Part shown: piece after piece, positions 35,723 to 48,489 of the stretch
Position numbering within the stretch: the stretch's first letter is position 1
Layout of the letters: every line of letters begins with the position of its first letter
The notes under the pieces: generated by a model
The model's input: only the letters and a program-made list of their open reading frames with translations
Told to the model about the DNA's origin: nothing
Database searches by the model: none
Program-made: the position numbers and the translations under genes
Source of the DNA: Brachionus koreanus
Taxonomy: Eukaryota > Rotifera > Eurotatoria > Ploima > Brachionidae
Direction: 5' to 3'
NCBI GenBank assembly: GCA_016987375.1
Contig: PJRA01000428.1
Location: forward strand, 733,007-797,006
DNA length: 64,000 bases

Positions 35723-37742
35723 TTAAAAAGATGTTCGGCATTCTGAATATAAATCTCCAAGATCTTTTTGATCAATTATGTCATCAATTGGCTCAAGGTG
35801 CTCTTGTGACTTTGCAAACTTTAAAATAATTAATTAATTTGAAAAAAGTGTTTTAGAAGTCTAAATTTTTTTCCTAAAATATTTTTGAATAATACTTTTT
35901 ATTTTGAAAACAGATTGATATAACACTCGACACTTGATGGGTTTTTACGGCACTTTAATTTTCATCTTTTTTTTTTTGTTTTTTTGTTTAATAAATTAAA
36001 TCATTTTTGATTTTTTAAAACAGAAAACCAAAATCATAAAAAATTTGATATTATTTTTGATGCCAAATTCGCTTATTTTCATTGAATAAAAAGTAAAAAT
36101 ATAAAATAGTACTGAAGGCTGAATAAATCCCTCCGGGTTTTAAGTATTAAAAAGATCGCAAAAAGTATTATTAAATTAAATTTTTTTTTTAAATTTCAAT
36201 TTAAAACAAACTTGTACGCCTTTTGTTCATTTTTTCTTCCTCGACTCTTCTTCACCTCTACATGCATTCTTTCCAAATAACGTATAGAGAGAAAAAGAAA
36301 TTTAAGGATTATATTAAAGGAAGAAGAAAGGAAAATTAGCGTACAAGTTAGTTTTAAATTTTAGTGTAGAAAATCCAAAAAAAAATTATTTTCCAGACTA
36401 TAAGTCTTACTATTTCATTTTCATTGAGCACTCGAATGATATTTTGACTTGCTATTTGAGCCAATTCTTTCTCAGTCCATTTGTTTTCACGTAAAGCTGC
36501 AAATAACTTTGGATACTTAGAAACGTCTTCAACATCAGGAGGCGTAGAACTAACGCCATCAAAATCAGCTCCAATGCCAATAAAATCTACACCAATTAAG
36601 TTTTTTACATAATTAAAATGGGCTGAATTAAAGTAAAGATTAAATTTTTTTGTTATGAAATTTTTTAAGAATACCAATTATGTCATCCATTGTAGGGACC
36701 TCATTATTTGGTTTTATAAAGCCATTATATAAATTAATCATTATTATTCCATTATTTTCCTTCAATTTTAACAAAACATCATCTCTTACATTTCTTGTAT
36801 GATTGCACAAAGCATACACAGACGAATGACTAAATATAACAGGTGCTTTGCTTTCTTCCAAAGCATCAAGCATTGTCTGGTGCGACACATGAGACAAATC
36901 AACCATCATTCCTAGTCTATTCATCTCACTAATAACTTTTCTACCAAATTGGGTTAATCCTCCATAAGCTGATGCATTACTTAATCTGTCGACCAAATTA
37001 TTCGTTGCCCTTTTTTAAAAAAAAAAATTGAAAAATTGAGTAGTTTTAAATGCTGAATCAAAAAAAAAAATTTTTTTTTTATATTTTTTTGTTATTGTTC
37101 TTAAATTACCATGGTACATTGCAATTGTGTGTTAAAGTCATGTAACGTACACCTAGAGCATAGAACATTCTCAATATTGCCAAAGAAGAGTCGATTGCAT
37201 GACCACTTTCAAGACCAAGTAGACTAATGAACTTTTTATCCTTAAAAGCTTTCATAATATCCTCAGATTTTGTAACTAATTTAAAAAAATCTGAATATTG
37301 TTCTATGTATCTATAGACAACATCTATTTGCTCCAAGTGACGGCGAATCGCATCTTTGGCATTTGATTCACAGCTTGCATAAATTGCCCAAAATTGTCCC
37401 CTTAGCTTGCCTTCTTTCATTCTCTTAATATCCGTATGAGTGATTACATCTGATTTGTTCAATTTGTTTAAACTTTCTTTCATATCATTTAAATCAAATT
37501 GATCAAATTGATTCTCAAAATTTTTTCTTATCATATGAGGAAGATCATTGTGACTTGTTTTTAATTTATAAATAAGCAAACTTTTTGTTTTTTAATAATT
37601 ACCCATCAATCAAAGGATATTTGTCCAGAATTTCATTTGCTTCTTCGAGCTTTCTTTCTTTTTGGCCAATTATTACTAAAAAGTCAAACACCTCCAAGAA
37701 AAAGAGCGCCATAAGCACCAAGAAAATTTTATTTTTGATCAT
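35723..37742 (-). CDS. Membrane dipeptidase-like metallopeptidase (M19), copy 3
   Basis: Five exons on the minus strand: 37742-37603, 37553-37110, 37009-36675, 36622-36411, 35818-35723; 1227 nt, 408 aa. A shorter N-terminus starts with a hydrophobic segment (~4-24) that could be a cleaved signal or an anchor. M19 residues present: H48 and D50 of GHND, GLESGH, H235 and H256, and GADFDGV. The C-terminus ends ECRTSF with no GPI-type tail. The exon layout matches copy 1. The last intron (35819-36410) is enlarged by a degenerate TTAA-family MITE. The block ~36720-37222 is nearly identical to copies 1 and 2, but after NGF the sequence diverges to [13 protein letters not shown]. Confidence 0.91.
35924..36146. 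repeat. degenerate TTAA-family MITE in dipeptidase 3 intron
   Basis: Begins CACTCGACACTTGATGGG and ends CCTCCGGGTTTTAAGTA, followed by TTAA at 36147-36150; the left target is mutated to ATAA. The interior matches the family, with the AAATTAAATCATTTTTGA stretch. Confidence 0.55.
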
Positions 37743-40584
37743 TTTTCTATTCTGATTAATTAAAAAAAGTTAAATTTTTTTATTATAATTTACGAATTTA
37801 TCTTCAAAAAACATTGTTATAAAAAGTTTATCTTTTTTTTAGAAAATAATTAAAATATAAGAAATATTAGTTAAGAACCTAATTAAAAGCTATTCGTATT
37901 TTAATTGCCTTCAAAAAAAAATAAAATGCTTAAGTTATAAAATTAAATGTTAGAATTATAACTTTTTAAAGGTAGAAAATCACAGATTAAAACTTTTTTC
38001 AAAACGCATAAAAACAGTTTGATTATTTTTAACTTTTCAATTATCAATGAAAGCTTGCCAAAATTTAATTAGACTTATAGTTTTATTTTAGTTTAAAGTT
38101 TAGAATCATGTTCAAATTAGAACAGAATGAATTCATCTGATAGTTTTTAAGCGAATTTTTTTATCAAATCAATTAAATACTTTTAATAAAATTCATTTTT
38201 TTCTTGTAATTTTAGTTTTATTTTAAAAATACCTTATTTTGTCGCTGTTTAGCACTTGCAAAATAAAAAAATAACTTCTTCATTTAAAAGATGAAATAAA
38301 ATATTTAATTATTCTTTTTATTTTTAAAAAATTAATTGAAAACAACAGTTTTAAATTTTTGTTTTTTTAAAAAATTTAATATTCAAAATTTTATTATTAT
38401 TTATATTTAAAAGACTAAAAATTAATTTAAATAATTTCCAATATAATAGTAAAATTTATGAAAAATAATAAAAAATTTTTTAATTTTGAAATTTTTTATT
38501 TAATTAGACTAAATTAATATAAAGTTAAATTGTCTATTGAATGATTTTCGAATTAAGATAAAATTGATTGTTAGCTCATTATCTTCCAGATCTTTTCTTC
38601 TTTCTGGCTAGTTCAACTCTAATTAATTATAATTTACTCTCCTTTGAATTCTCTTGAAGGGCTGCTGCTGATTCTGATAATTCTTATTTTAAAAATTTAA
38701 AATATTTCTATTACTACTAAGTGATTTTTATAACATGATTGAAATTATTGTTTTATTCTAGAAAAAAAATTTAAATTCAATTTATGATAAAGCTTAATTT
38801 AAAAAAAAAACAACATTATTTTGAGTCAAAATTTAGCGTTTTTTTAAAAGGTTGAATATTTTTGATTTTAGCATCTTTCTAATACACAACAAACAAAATT
38901 GAATTCTCTTCAAAATGATATGTCTAATTCTTTGTTAATTCAAAAAAAAATTTTATAAATTGAAAACTATAAATTAAAATTATAAAATTTTGGTACTGTT
39001 ATCAATTATTGTAAAGCAGGCTCATCAGCAACAGCAGTAACTCTTGAAATATGTCCAAAATAGAAGGTGAAAAGTCTTTAAAGTAAGAAGGATACAAGAT
39101 TAGTTTGAAAAATTTAGTAAATGGTGGTGATACGAGCCTTCAAAGAAAAAAAGGATCCAGTAGACCAGCGATTCTCGTTCAAAATGCTCTGCCAATGACT
39201 GTTGAGAGCGAATTGATAAAAAGTAAAACTCCAAGGGTAAATACAATTTGAACTGGTTCCAAACGTTTTTGTTAAAAATGTTGAATTTTATTCTGAAAAA
39301 TTGGAAATTTTAATTTTTTTTAATTTTTTTATTTGATAAATTAAAAAAAGAAAACACAAAATTTTTTGACTCACCTTGATATTATATTGCAAGCCTTTGT
39401 TCCTATATGGTTGATAGTTTTTGATCTATTATTAAATCAAAAAAAGTAGTCAACTAGTTTGACTAGTATTTTTTAGATATATTTAACAACATAGGTTTTG
39501 AAATAATTTTATTACAGGTTGATTATTTCAATAAAAAGGTGAAAATTCAAAAAGCAGTTGAATTTCAATGTTAATCAACAGGCTAGTGCCCATGTCAATA
39601 TTGACCGATTAACACCTCATTTATTTAATTTTATCAAATTGATATTATTGAAAATAGATTGCTAGAAAGTTGAAAACTTTAACATTGATTTCTTTGATCA
39701 CAAACCTTTTTACCATTTGCTGTTTTTGACATTGGTTCTATCAAATTTCCGTTATTCTTTAAATTATATTTTAAATTTTTTAAGTCTTTTTCTTTAATTT
39801 CATTCTTAAATTTTCAGGTGAATTATGGAATACTAGTGTTTTATAGGCAAAAGATAGCATTCTATAAAAAGTTCTATGCTGAAAGGATGTAAGCCATATT
39901 TTTCAAGAAAATTATTAATACTATTAAAGTTATTAACTTCAAATTTGAATTTAAATAATTTGAATATTGAAAAAAGTAACTTTTGTTAAGTTTAACTGTT
40001 GCATCTTTTGAAAAATGACACAAAAGAGTTGAACAATAATCAAAAATAGGAAAAATAAATTACATAAAAAACTGAATTTTAATAGAAGTAGAAAGATGAA
40101 TAAATCTATTATTACTAAATTGTTCATTGTTCCAAAACTTTTATATTTTCCTAAATGGAAGATAGTTATGGGTCAATACCTTAACCAACAGCTACCGCTA
40201 ATCTTTATATTTATTTATGTTTTTTATTTTATCTCTGATGTTTATTCTAAACACATTTAATCAATTTTTGATCCTTTTTTATTAATCGTTAGGCTAAAAA
40301 GAAGGACTTTGTTCCATTCTGAGTAGCCTGAGGTTTTTCCTCAAACAAATAAAATATATTATTACTAAATAGTTTTTTGTTTTCAACCAATGACATACTA
40401 GAGGCAAGCTTTGAAAAATTAGTATGTTGACCTAAAAGCATTATTTCATCTACGACTTAAATATATTTTCCAGTATAGGTTTTGAAATAATTTTTGTACA
40501 GATTGATAATTTCACTCAAAAGGCGGAAATCAAAAAAGTAGTAGAAGTTTAAAGTGTGAATAAGCTCACAACAATGATGACATA
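37743..40584. other. intergenic region with dispersed repeats
   Basis: Very AT-rich. The segment ~38815-39010 is related to ~10820-11060 and, inverted, ~4000-4205. About 39140-39240 a plus-strand frame reads GGDTSLQRKKGSSRPAI, recalling transposase DNA-binding regions, but too short to assign. A direct repeat of about 90 bases beginning TAGGTTTTGAAATAATTTT occurs at ~39490 and ~40473. No host gene recognised. Confidence 0.45.
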
Positions 40585-41345
40585 TTAGGCTATTTAATTG
40601 GTAGAGCCAAAAGTAATCTACCACAAGAAATTATTAATGTAGTATATAAGTGGTGTGCAGACAACAAAATTAAATTAAACAATTAAACTTTTTCTAAAAG
40701 GCGAAATCTTAGAAATAGTCGATTCTTATTACTACCTCGGTATAGAAATTAATAACAAGCTCGACTGGGTCAACAATGAGAAAGAACAATTAAAAACACG
40801 AATATTGTCCCGTTACTCATCAAACAACTTGGCTTCAAATCTGATATTTTCGTGACTGTCTTCAAAAGTTTAATTATTAGTCACTTCGATTAAAATAGTC
40901 CCATTTTGATATCAGCGTATTGCGAAAATAAAGCGCATATTAAAAGCGTCCTGAACAGAATGCTGAATATCATTAGTATTAGAGATAAGAAATTATTTAA
41001 CATCCAAGATGCAAACGAGTCTATCGAATCAATGTGTCTAAAAAAGTTTCCAAATTGCTTGCCGATCCTTAAGTATAAAAATGTTGCCTGCTCCAATTCT
41101 TTATTTGGATTTAAAACAAAAAAAAGATCAAGAACAAAGATCTACAACTATAGCATAATAAAAAATGCTTACGAACTTTGACAAACAAGATTTTTCCAGA
41201 TTAAATAAGCCATGAACAGAATACATAAACAAAGAAAAGAAGAACCGAAAAACAAAACAAAATGCCCAATTTGCAACAAGATGTTCGAGGCAAAAACAGG
41301 AATCAAAACACAAATGAGAAGATGTAAAACAACACTAAATAACAT
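40585..41345 (+). pseudogene. LINE reverse transcriptase remnant with terminal zinc-finger-like motif
   Basis: Broken frames encode RT pieces: EIINVVYKWCADNKIKLN, then VDSYYYLGIEINNKLDW (the late RT block of many non-LTR elements), and NRMLNIISIRDKKLF. Near the end CPICNKMF...MRRC is a C2H2-like finger with one histidine replaced. Several frameshifts and stops make it inactive. A MITE begins four bases after its last recognisable part. Confidence 0.7.
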
Positions 41346-41348
41346 TAA

Positions 41349-41539
41349 CACTCAAAAATCGGATGACTTTTTTGACCGTTTTATTTAAATCTTTTTTAAT
41401 ACTTTTTTTCAACGAAAATAANNNNNNNNTAATTTTTATTTAAAATTGAAAAAAAAATTATAAAAAAATGATTAAATTTATTGAATAAAAAACAAATAAA
41501 GGAAGTTACAAAAGGGACTCCTCCAGTTTTTGAGTGTTA
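41349..41539. mobile_element. TTAA-flanked MITE, CACTCAAAAA subfamily
   Basis: Starts CACTCAAAAATCGGATGAC and ends CTCCAGTTTTTGAGTG, flanked by TTAA at 41345-41348 and 41540-41543. It contains an 8-base assembly gap at 41422-41429. Same family as 58105-58332 and 59083-59283. Confidence 0.75.
41422..41429. other. assembly gap (8 N)
   Basis: Eight undetermined bases inside a MITE, probably a low-complexity or hairpin sequencing problem. Confidence 0.99.
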
Positions 41540-41689
41540 AAATAGACCCAATTTAAAACATTTTTTTTTATTCTTAATTCTAAAATAAAACAAATTAATA
41601 AAGTAATTCACAGACATGGTATTTTAATAATAGGTTTATGTCACTAATTGTGCCTTTATACTTATTCAATAAACTAAACTAGTATAGTG

Positions 41690-42535
41690 GTTTATTGCAA
41701 CGCATAAATTCGTAAATCTGACAACAGATTATGTGCAAAATATATTATGACGGTTTTTGTCTATTTTTGCTTTAAAAATATCGCAAGATTAAGCTTTCAC
41801 TGCATCAACTTCCAGATTATTCCAGCCATTTACTACAAGGTTTGTGAAGAAGTGGTATCGTTGGGCACAATTTTTGATTATTTCTCTTTTAATTTTGTAT
41901 GGATGGCCTCTTGTACTTCTGCTTGAAAAAGTGAGTAGAGATTGCCATTTTACGTGATCAATCTTTTAGCTTTAAACATTTGAATTAAGTCACCTATCAT
42001 TCTCCTTTCGGTTAAATTCATTAGATTTAGAGCCTTTAGTCTATCATTCTAGTTTAGATCTCTAAAACCAGAAATGGCACGAGTTGCTCTTCGTTGAACA
42101 GCCTCTAGAATTCTCTTATCTTTCTCTAAATATGGGCACCATACTGGAATAGCATACTCTAAGTGAGGCCTAACAAGACTTATATAAATGATTTGGATTG
42201 AAACTCATAATCTCGCATTTATCAAAATTTAAATCCATAGACCATTCATTACACCAGCTAATTAATGAGTCAATATCATCTTGAAGCAACTTAAATGATT
42301 CATGCGGATTGTTTCGATCGATAGTACAGAATAAAGTAGACATTTGTTTTTTAGTCTGTTTGGCAAATCATTGAAAAAAATTGTGAAGAGCAACGGACCC
42401 AGGACAGAGCCTTGTGGTACACCACTAGTCACATTAAGCCATTCAGATTCTGTTTTACCAAGTACAACTCTTTGTTTACGATGACTAAAAAACGATTCAA
42501 TCCATTTTAATAACTAAACTAAACTTATTCCATTT
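41690..42535 (-). pseudogene. LINE reverse transcriptase remnant, internally deleted
   Basis: Minus-strand reading gives the diagnostic RT block [14 protein letters not shown] followed by FFNDLPNRL, then after a deletion that removes the catalytic [23 protein letters not shown], later LVRPHLEYAIPVWCPYLEKD, AVQRRATRAISGF and RRMIGDLIQMFK. It belongs to the CR1/Jockey type. Stops and frameshifts are frequent. Confidence 0.85.
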
Positions 42536-42963
42536 TCAATTTAGATTTAAATGTCCAAATTAAAGAAAATTAATAAAAACAATTTTAATCTTCAGTTGAG
42601 ATTAATATACTAATGAATGAAATCGAAATTTTAGATGAAAAAATATTAGTAGTCACTTTATAATTCAAGAAATATTGAGTTAAGTTATTGAAATTTGACA
42701 ACCAGAAGGTGGGCAAAAAAGTGTTGAACTGATAGTAGATTCATTTTTAAGAGCTAATTTTGATGAAAAAATTTTTAGACCTTAAATCAAATATATTTGT
42801 TAAAAAAAATTTGATTTAAACGCACAAATTGTTCAACAAATTTGCAATTTGCAGAAAAAAAAATAAAAAAATTGAACCATATGTCTGACAAATTTTTTAT
42901 TAAATTGAATAAATATTTTTTTTCAATAAAACGTTTTGTATTTCTAGTCAAAATAAATAAATA
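42536..42963. other. spacer upstream of UBA2
   Basis: AT-rich, no feature recognised apart from its expected role as promoter and 5' leader of the gene starting at 42964. Confidence 0.4.
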
Positions 42964-45375
42964 ATGGACCTAAAGAAGCATAAAATTTTAGTTGTTGGAG
43001 CCGGTGGCATTGGATGTGAATTGCTCAAGAATTTGATTCTCACAGGCTTTGCAGATATTGAAGTTGTAAGTAAAAAATATTAAGTTTGCTTCAGTATTAG
43101 TTATCCTCTTTCAAGATTGATTTAGACACCATCGAGTTAAGCAACTTAAATCGACAATTTTTATTTCAAAAATGTCATGTAGGAAAACCAAAAGCCATAA
43201 TTGCGCGGGAAAGCGTTCTTAAGTACAATACAAATGCCAACATAATTGCCTACCATGATAGCATAATGAGTCAAAAATACAACGTCGACTACTTTAAAAA
43301 ATTTTCAATAGTTCTCAACGCACTAGACAATAAAGCGGCTAGATCTCACGTTAATCGTCTCTGCTTGGCTGCGGACGTACCTCTAATCGAGAGCGGTAGC
43401 GCCGGCTATCTTGGACAAGTCACATTAATAAAAAAAAATTTGACAGAGTGCTATGATTGCTTGCCGAAACCGCCTCAAAAAACCTTTCCGGGTTGTACCA
43501 TCAGAAATACGCCATCTGAACCGATACACTGTATAGTATGGGCTAAACACTTGTTTAATCAGCTTTTCGGCGCCGAAGATCCAGACGAAGCTGTTTCGCC
43601 GGATGGCGAAGATCCCGAGAATATGGCTCAAGCTGGACAAAATTCAGTTGAAAAAACTCAAGTAGTCAGAGTGTCGACCCGACAATGGGCCAAAGAAACT
43701 AAATACAATCCGATCAAGCTATTTAACAAGCTTTTTAATGATGATGTCAAATACTTGCTATCGATGTCCAAGTTATGGGAAAAAAGAAAGCCTCCAGCTC
43801 CATTAGAATGGACCAACTGCATTGGCAATGATTCCGTTCCACTAAGAGAAGACCAGTCTCAAACAAATCAAGAAAATAACAAAATGACTTCTCTTAGAAT
43901 ATGGTCAATAAGTGAATGTTGCAAGATTTTCGAGGACTCGGTAAATAAACTGTTTCAAAGACTGTCAAATGAAGGTGATGAAGAAATATTATGCTGGGAC
44001 AAAGATGATGAAGATGCCATGAATTTTGTGGCCTCGGCTGCCAATCTTAGATGCATGGTTTTCTCCATAGCTGTCAAGTCAAAATTTGAAATAAAATCTT
44101 TGGCTGGCAATATAATTCCAGCCATTGCGACCACAAATGCCATTGTTGCTGGCCTTATTGTCTTAGAAGCTCTAAAAGTTTTGGAAAATAAGATGGATGA
44201 GTGCAAAACTGTTTATCTAAGAGACAAACCGATACAAAATAAAATGGTTGTACCTGGTCAATTGGTTAAACCAAATCCAAAGTGCTATGTGTGCGCTGCT
44301 AAACCAGAAATATCTGTTAAAATAAATTTAAATATTTTTACAGTAAAACAATTTGAAACCAAAGTAATGTTTTAGTATTTTTTATTTTAAAGTTAATTTA
44401 AAATTTTTTTTTCTTAGATTTTAAAACAGGAATTGAATATGATTCAGCCTGACGTTGAAATCGATGATGGAACTGGGCGAATAATGATCTCATCCGAAGA
44501 AGGAGAAACCGATGGTAAAAATTTTTATTGGTGCTAAAAAAAAAATTAAATTAAAAAAAATCAATTTTTTAGCAAATAATGAAAAAACATTGGCAACTTT
44601 TGGTCTCTCGGACCAATCTAGGCTTAAATGTGATGATTTTTTTCAAGATTATGAAATAAAAATTATTCTTTTTCACAGGTTTTTTAAAAATTTGTTTAAA
44701 ATAAATTTCAAATTTAATAAAAAAATTTTTAGCGAAAATTTAGATAGTACAAAAGAATATGAGTTTATATCAGATAGTCAAACAATAAAGGACATTCAAA
44801 GCAATGTTGAAAAAGAAAACCTAAAACAGAAACAGATAGAAGAAGAGAGAAAATCAAGACCAGTTGAGGAAGATATTGTGATAGAGTCTGTAAAATCTAT
44901 TGAAGAAAAGAAGCGTTCTTATGAGAAAGCTTTTCAAGAAGAAAATTCACCAAGTGAAGAAGAGATTTCGAGTAAAAAATTAAAGCCCGAGGATAGTGAT
45001 GACTTGACATCGACTTCGGTTAACAATGCCAGCGATGTAATTAGCGAGGAAGATGAGACGAGAAATAATCAACAATGTGATAATGATGTAATCTTAGAAG
45101 AAGTTGAAGAAATAATGCTCGAAGAGGATTCAAAGCCGGCAGAGGAGAAATTAAATGGGCACAATGGTCATCAAAAAGAGACTTGTGAAAATAAGAATTC
45201 GAATGGTTCGAGTAGCCAGGATGATGATATAATTGAGTGCTCCAGTGGGGATGATGTTATTGAAATAAATGATGATGAAAGTCAATCATATCAAAACGGA
45301 AATACTAATCAAAGTACTGTTGACAGTTCTAACGTAAATGGTGAAGGTTCTAATGACGCTATTACACTTGAATAG
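42964..45375 (+). CDS. UBA2: SUMO-activating enzyme subunit 2
   Basis: Five exons: 42964-43065, 43116-44363, 44418-44514, 44573-44678, 44733-45375; 2196 nt, 731 aa (human 640). The adenylation domain opens with the nucleotide loop [10 protein letters not shown] and continues [18 protein letters not shown]. The catalytic cysteine is C161 in [14 protein letters not shown]; zinc ligands CYDC and CYVC are both present; the ubiquitin-fold domain carries ISSEEGETD and DDFFQDY. With SAE1 it activates SUMO and passes it to UBC9, in the nucleus. The tail beyond about residue 530 is longer than in vertebrates and highly acidic, with a basic KKLK patch and several SUMO-interaction-like cores ([15 protein letters not shown]). 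Two in-frame introns can be mistaken for coding. AATAAA at 45430. Confidence 0.95.
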
Positions 45376-48300
45376 CTAAATGCTAACTTGTTTGGTTGAT
45401 TTTAGTGTAAGTTCGTCCAAGATCGATTTAATAAATAATTTTTTCTATTCGAAATTTATATTTTGTTTCGGAACAAAAATGTAAAAAATATAAAATTCAT
45501 TTTTTTTTAAAAAGCAAATAATTAATGAAAATAAAGTTAATTCTAATAAAAAATTTTTGTTCATATTCTGTATTAATCTTTTGTCGAATTTAATGAAAAC
45601 CATAATCTTTTAAAAATTAATCTATTTTTTTTCTCTGATATTTAAAGTGCTAAAATTAATTCAGAAAAATAATTTTATTATTTTTATTTTCATGCATAAA
45701 TAAAACAAATACGAAAAAAAGTCCTTTTCAAAGTCCAAGCAAAAATTTTTTCACTTTTTTATTGTAAATTGTTGTTTGTAGTAAATTTCGTTTTCGTTAG
45801 CATTTCATAGCCATGGCACTTGTTACATATGGATATGCACTAGCCTTGTGATCACAAAAAGGATTGATTTTTAAATTTTCTAATATTCAAAATTTTGCTT
45901 TTTTATTTTGGTTCATATCTTTTGAAAAAGAATAAAAAAGCAAAAATAACTACTGGGTAATTTGATTGTTATTTCGCCTCAAATCAAAAGAGCAAAATTC
46001 CGGCTGACTGGGCGAGTTTTAGGTCTAATTATACAAAATTAATTTATTTGACCTTAACCGGGTTAACCAGTCGGTCAATAAGGATGAATATAAAGCTGAA
46101 AACTTACATTTAGTCACCTATGAGGATAACCGAATTCATAGTTAAAGGGCAGAGTGGAAAATTTTTATAACGAGCCTTGATAAATAAAATGATAGGCTAA
46201 TGAGTATAAAAAACCAAATAATTAAATATGTTGAATACCTAAAAATTAAACATCGAAATTTTAACTTAATTTGAATGTAAAATTTGAAGCATAAAAAATT
46301 TTAAAGAGAATAGATATATTTTAATTTATTTCAAAAATATTTCATTGTATCGAAAATATATTTTTTTTCTAAATGGTTTTTTAGAATAAATAGCAAAATT
46401 TTTAAAATATCATACACTGTAATTATGCAATTAATTTAGATTCAAAGCTTATAATATATGACATAATCAAGAATTTTTTTTCAAACCACAACTACATCTC
46501 TAAAATTAAATTTTTTTATTTCTATAGATCAAAAATTAATTTATTTATTGATCCTAAGTTTCTCAGGATTAACTAAAAATAAAAGATATTGTCCATTCTG
46601 GTTGGAAAATAAAATGGTAAGATATTAATTGAGTTTTATGCGAATTTTTTTTAAATTAAATTTTTCATTTTAATTTTAAGCATTTATTCACTTAGCTCTG
46701 TATACAATTGCGCACAAAAATATTGCATTTTTTTTAATTAGAAAATAAAATTTTAAATATGTTGTTCTTTATCCGTTTAATCAAACTACTATATAAGGTT
46801 ATAATTTTTTTTAAATTTTGGGTTTATAAATTTTAGATTAGATAGATTGGAAATTTTTAAATAATAATTATTAATTTTAGTAAATTTTTCAACTCATGAA
46901 TTTCACTTAATGTTAGAAATTTTTTCTCAAATTATTATTTTTATTGTAGACTTGAAAAATTTTTATGATTCTATTTGAAATTACAAATTGTGGAAAATTT
47001 AATTTAATAGAAAAATAATAATGAATTTTAATCATTAAGTATTTTTTCTTTTAATAGAAATGACTTATAACACCCAATTTAATCTAAAGTCAAAAACTTT
47101 ATTTTATTCCTATAGAAGTACGAAAAATTTGAAAATTATACTTTTTTCCTAATCATCAATAATGTAATTTTAGTCCAATATAAGTCAAATTAAGCAAATT
47201 AAATCATGTAGTTTTGAAAGCAACAGAGTTATATTCTTTAGTAAACAAGATATTTTTAATTAATTTATGTAATTTTTAAGTTTTTTTGTAAACCTAATTT
47301 TAAACCCGGCACCATAACACAAATTAACTTAAAAAATTTTCAGTTTTTAATGCTGGATCAAGCCCGCATTCTAAGTTTTTGACCCAATGCTGGGAACATG
47401 GGAAGGATGGTCGCTTATGCGTGCACTAAAACCTAAGAATCAAAAGTTATCCTATGTATGATATCGCAACAGTTTGCTGTATTTCTAATTTTTTATTGTA
47501 TTGAAAAAAAATATTTTTTTTAGGATTTTGAATTTAACTTTTGTATTTCTATTTTTATTTTAAAAAAATTAAATTTTGAAAAAATAAAATAATATCTGAA
47601 TAGAATTTTTCTTGAGTCAGTTAGCAATTTATTTTGTCAAATTGTACATGAAATTTAGTATAGAATTACAGTCTTTTTGTACTGAGGAAACTCAAGTGGA
47701 CTTTAATCAGGTTAATGAAAAAGAAACTCGACACTTGACAAATAGTTTCAACATTCTAACTATTATTTCTTTTCTTGTATTTAAACAGAACGTCTTAATT
47801 ATTTTTTTATTTGATGAAATTTTTTCCAAAACTAAAGCATATTATCGAATGAAAGATTAATTTATAAAATTAGAATTATCATGAATAGAAAATTGTGAAT
47901 CCGTACTTATATATTTTTAAATTTTCTTTTATCAAGCACTGTTTAGTCTTGAATTAAATCGATAAAAAATCATAAATCCACTGGGAAATACGTTTAATCC
48001 AGCTTGAGAAAAAAATTTAAATTCTAATAAAAAAAATAATCTTTTAGTTAAATAAAAAAAAAAGAGTAAAAACCAAAATTAACATGCTCTAATCTGACCT
48101 GCTATATTTGATCAAATTTTGCATTATTTTTGATTGAAAAGTTAATTGAAACATAAAAAAATATATCTAAAATTTAAATAAATTTTTTCAAAACGCTATT
48201 AGGTAATTCTATTTATTTCAAAGCATAATTTATTATTTTCTTAATTTTTTTCAAAATGACTCTCGTTACTAATTTACTTTAAAAAATAAAAAACTTGATA

Positions 48301-48489
48301 AACTCAATATTCCTAGAAATTTTCTCTTACTTAAAGTAGACTTTTAAATTATTTTAGAGTCAATTTAAAAAAGCTTTCTATGCCTTAAATTGAATAAAAA
48401 AATCAACTTAATTCAGCAAAGACTAAAATTTTATTAAAAATAAAATTAAACTCTAATTTTTAAATAAGTTAGTGGCTAAAACAAACAAT
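45376..48489. other. intergenic region between UBA2 and eEF1B
   Basis: AT-rich spacer. A segment at ~46250-46480 is repeated at ~50267-51040 on the other side of eEF1B. An 82-codon frame at 47612 has no recognisable family. No RNA gene seen. Confidence 0.45.

Noticed and set aside
39140..39240. Possible transposase DNA-binding fragment (QRKKGSSRPAI)
   Set aside because: About 40 residues only, no other transposase motif nearby.
43425..44206. Minus-strand open frames over UBA2
   Set aside because: Antisense shadows of a well-supported conserved gene.
47612..47860. 82-codon open frame between UBA2 and eEF1B
   Set aside because: No family, no splice partner found, and no sign of coding composition.
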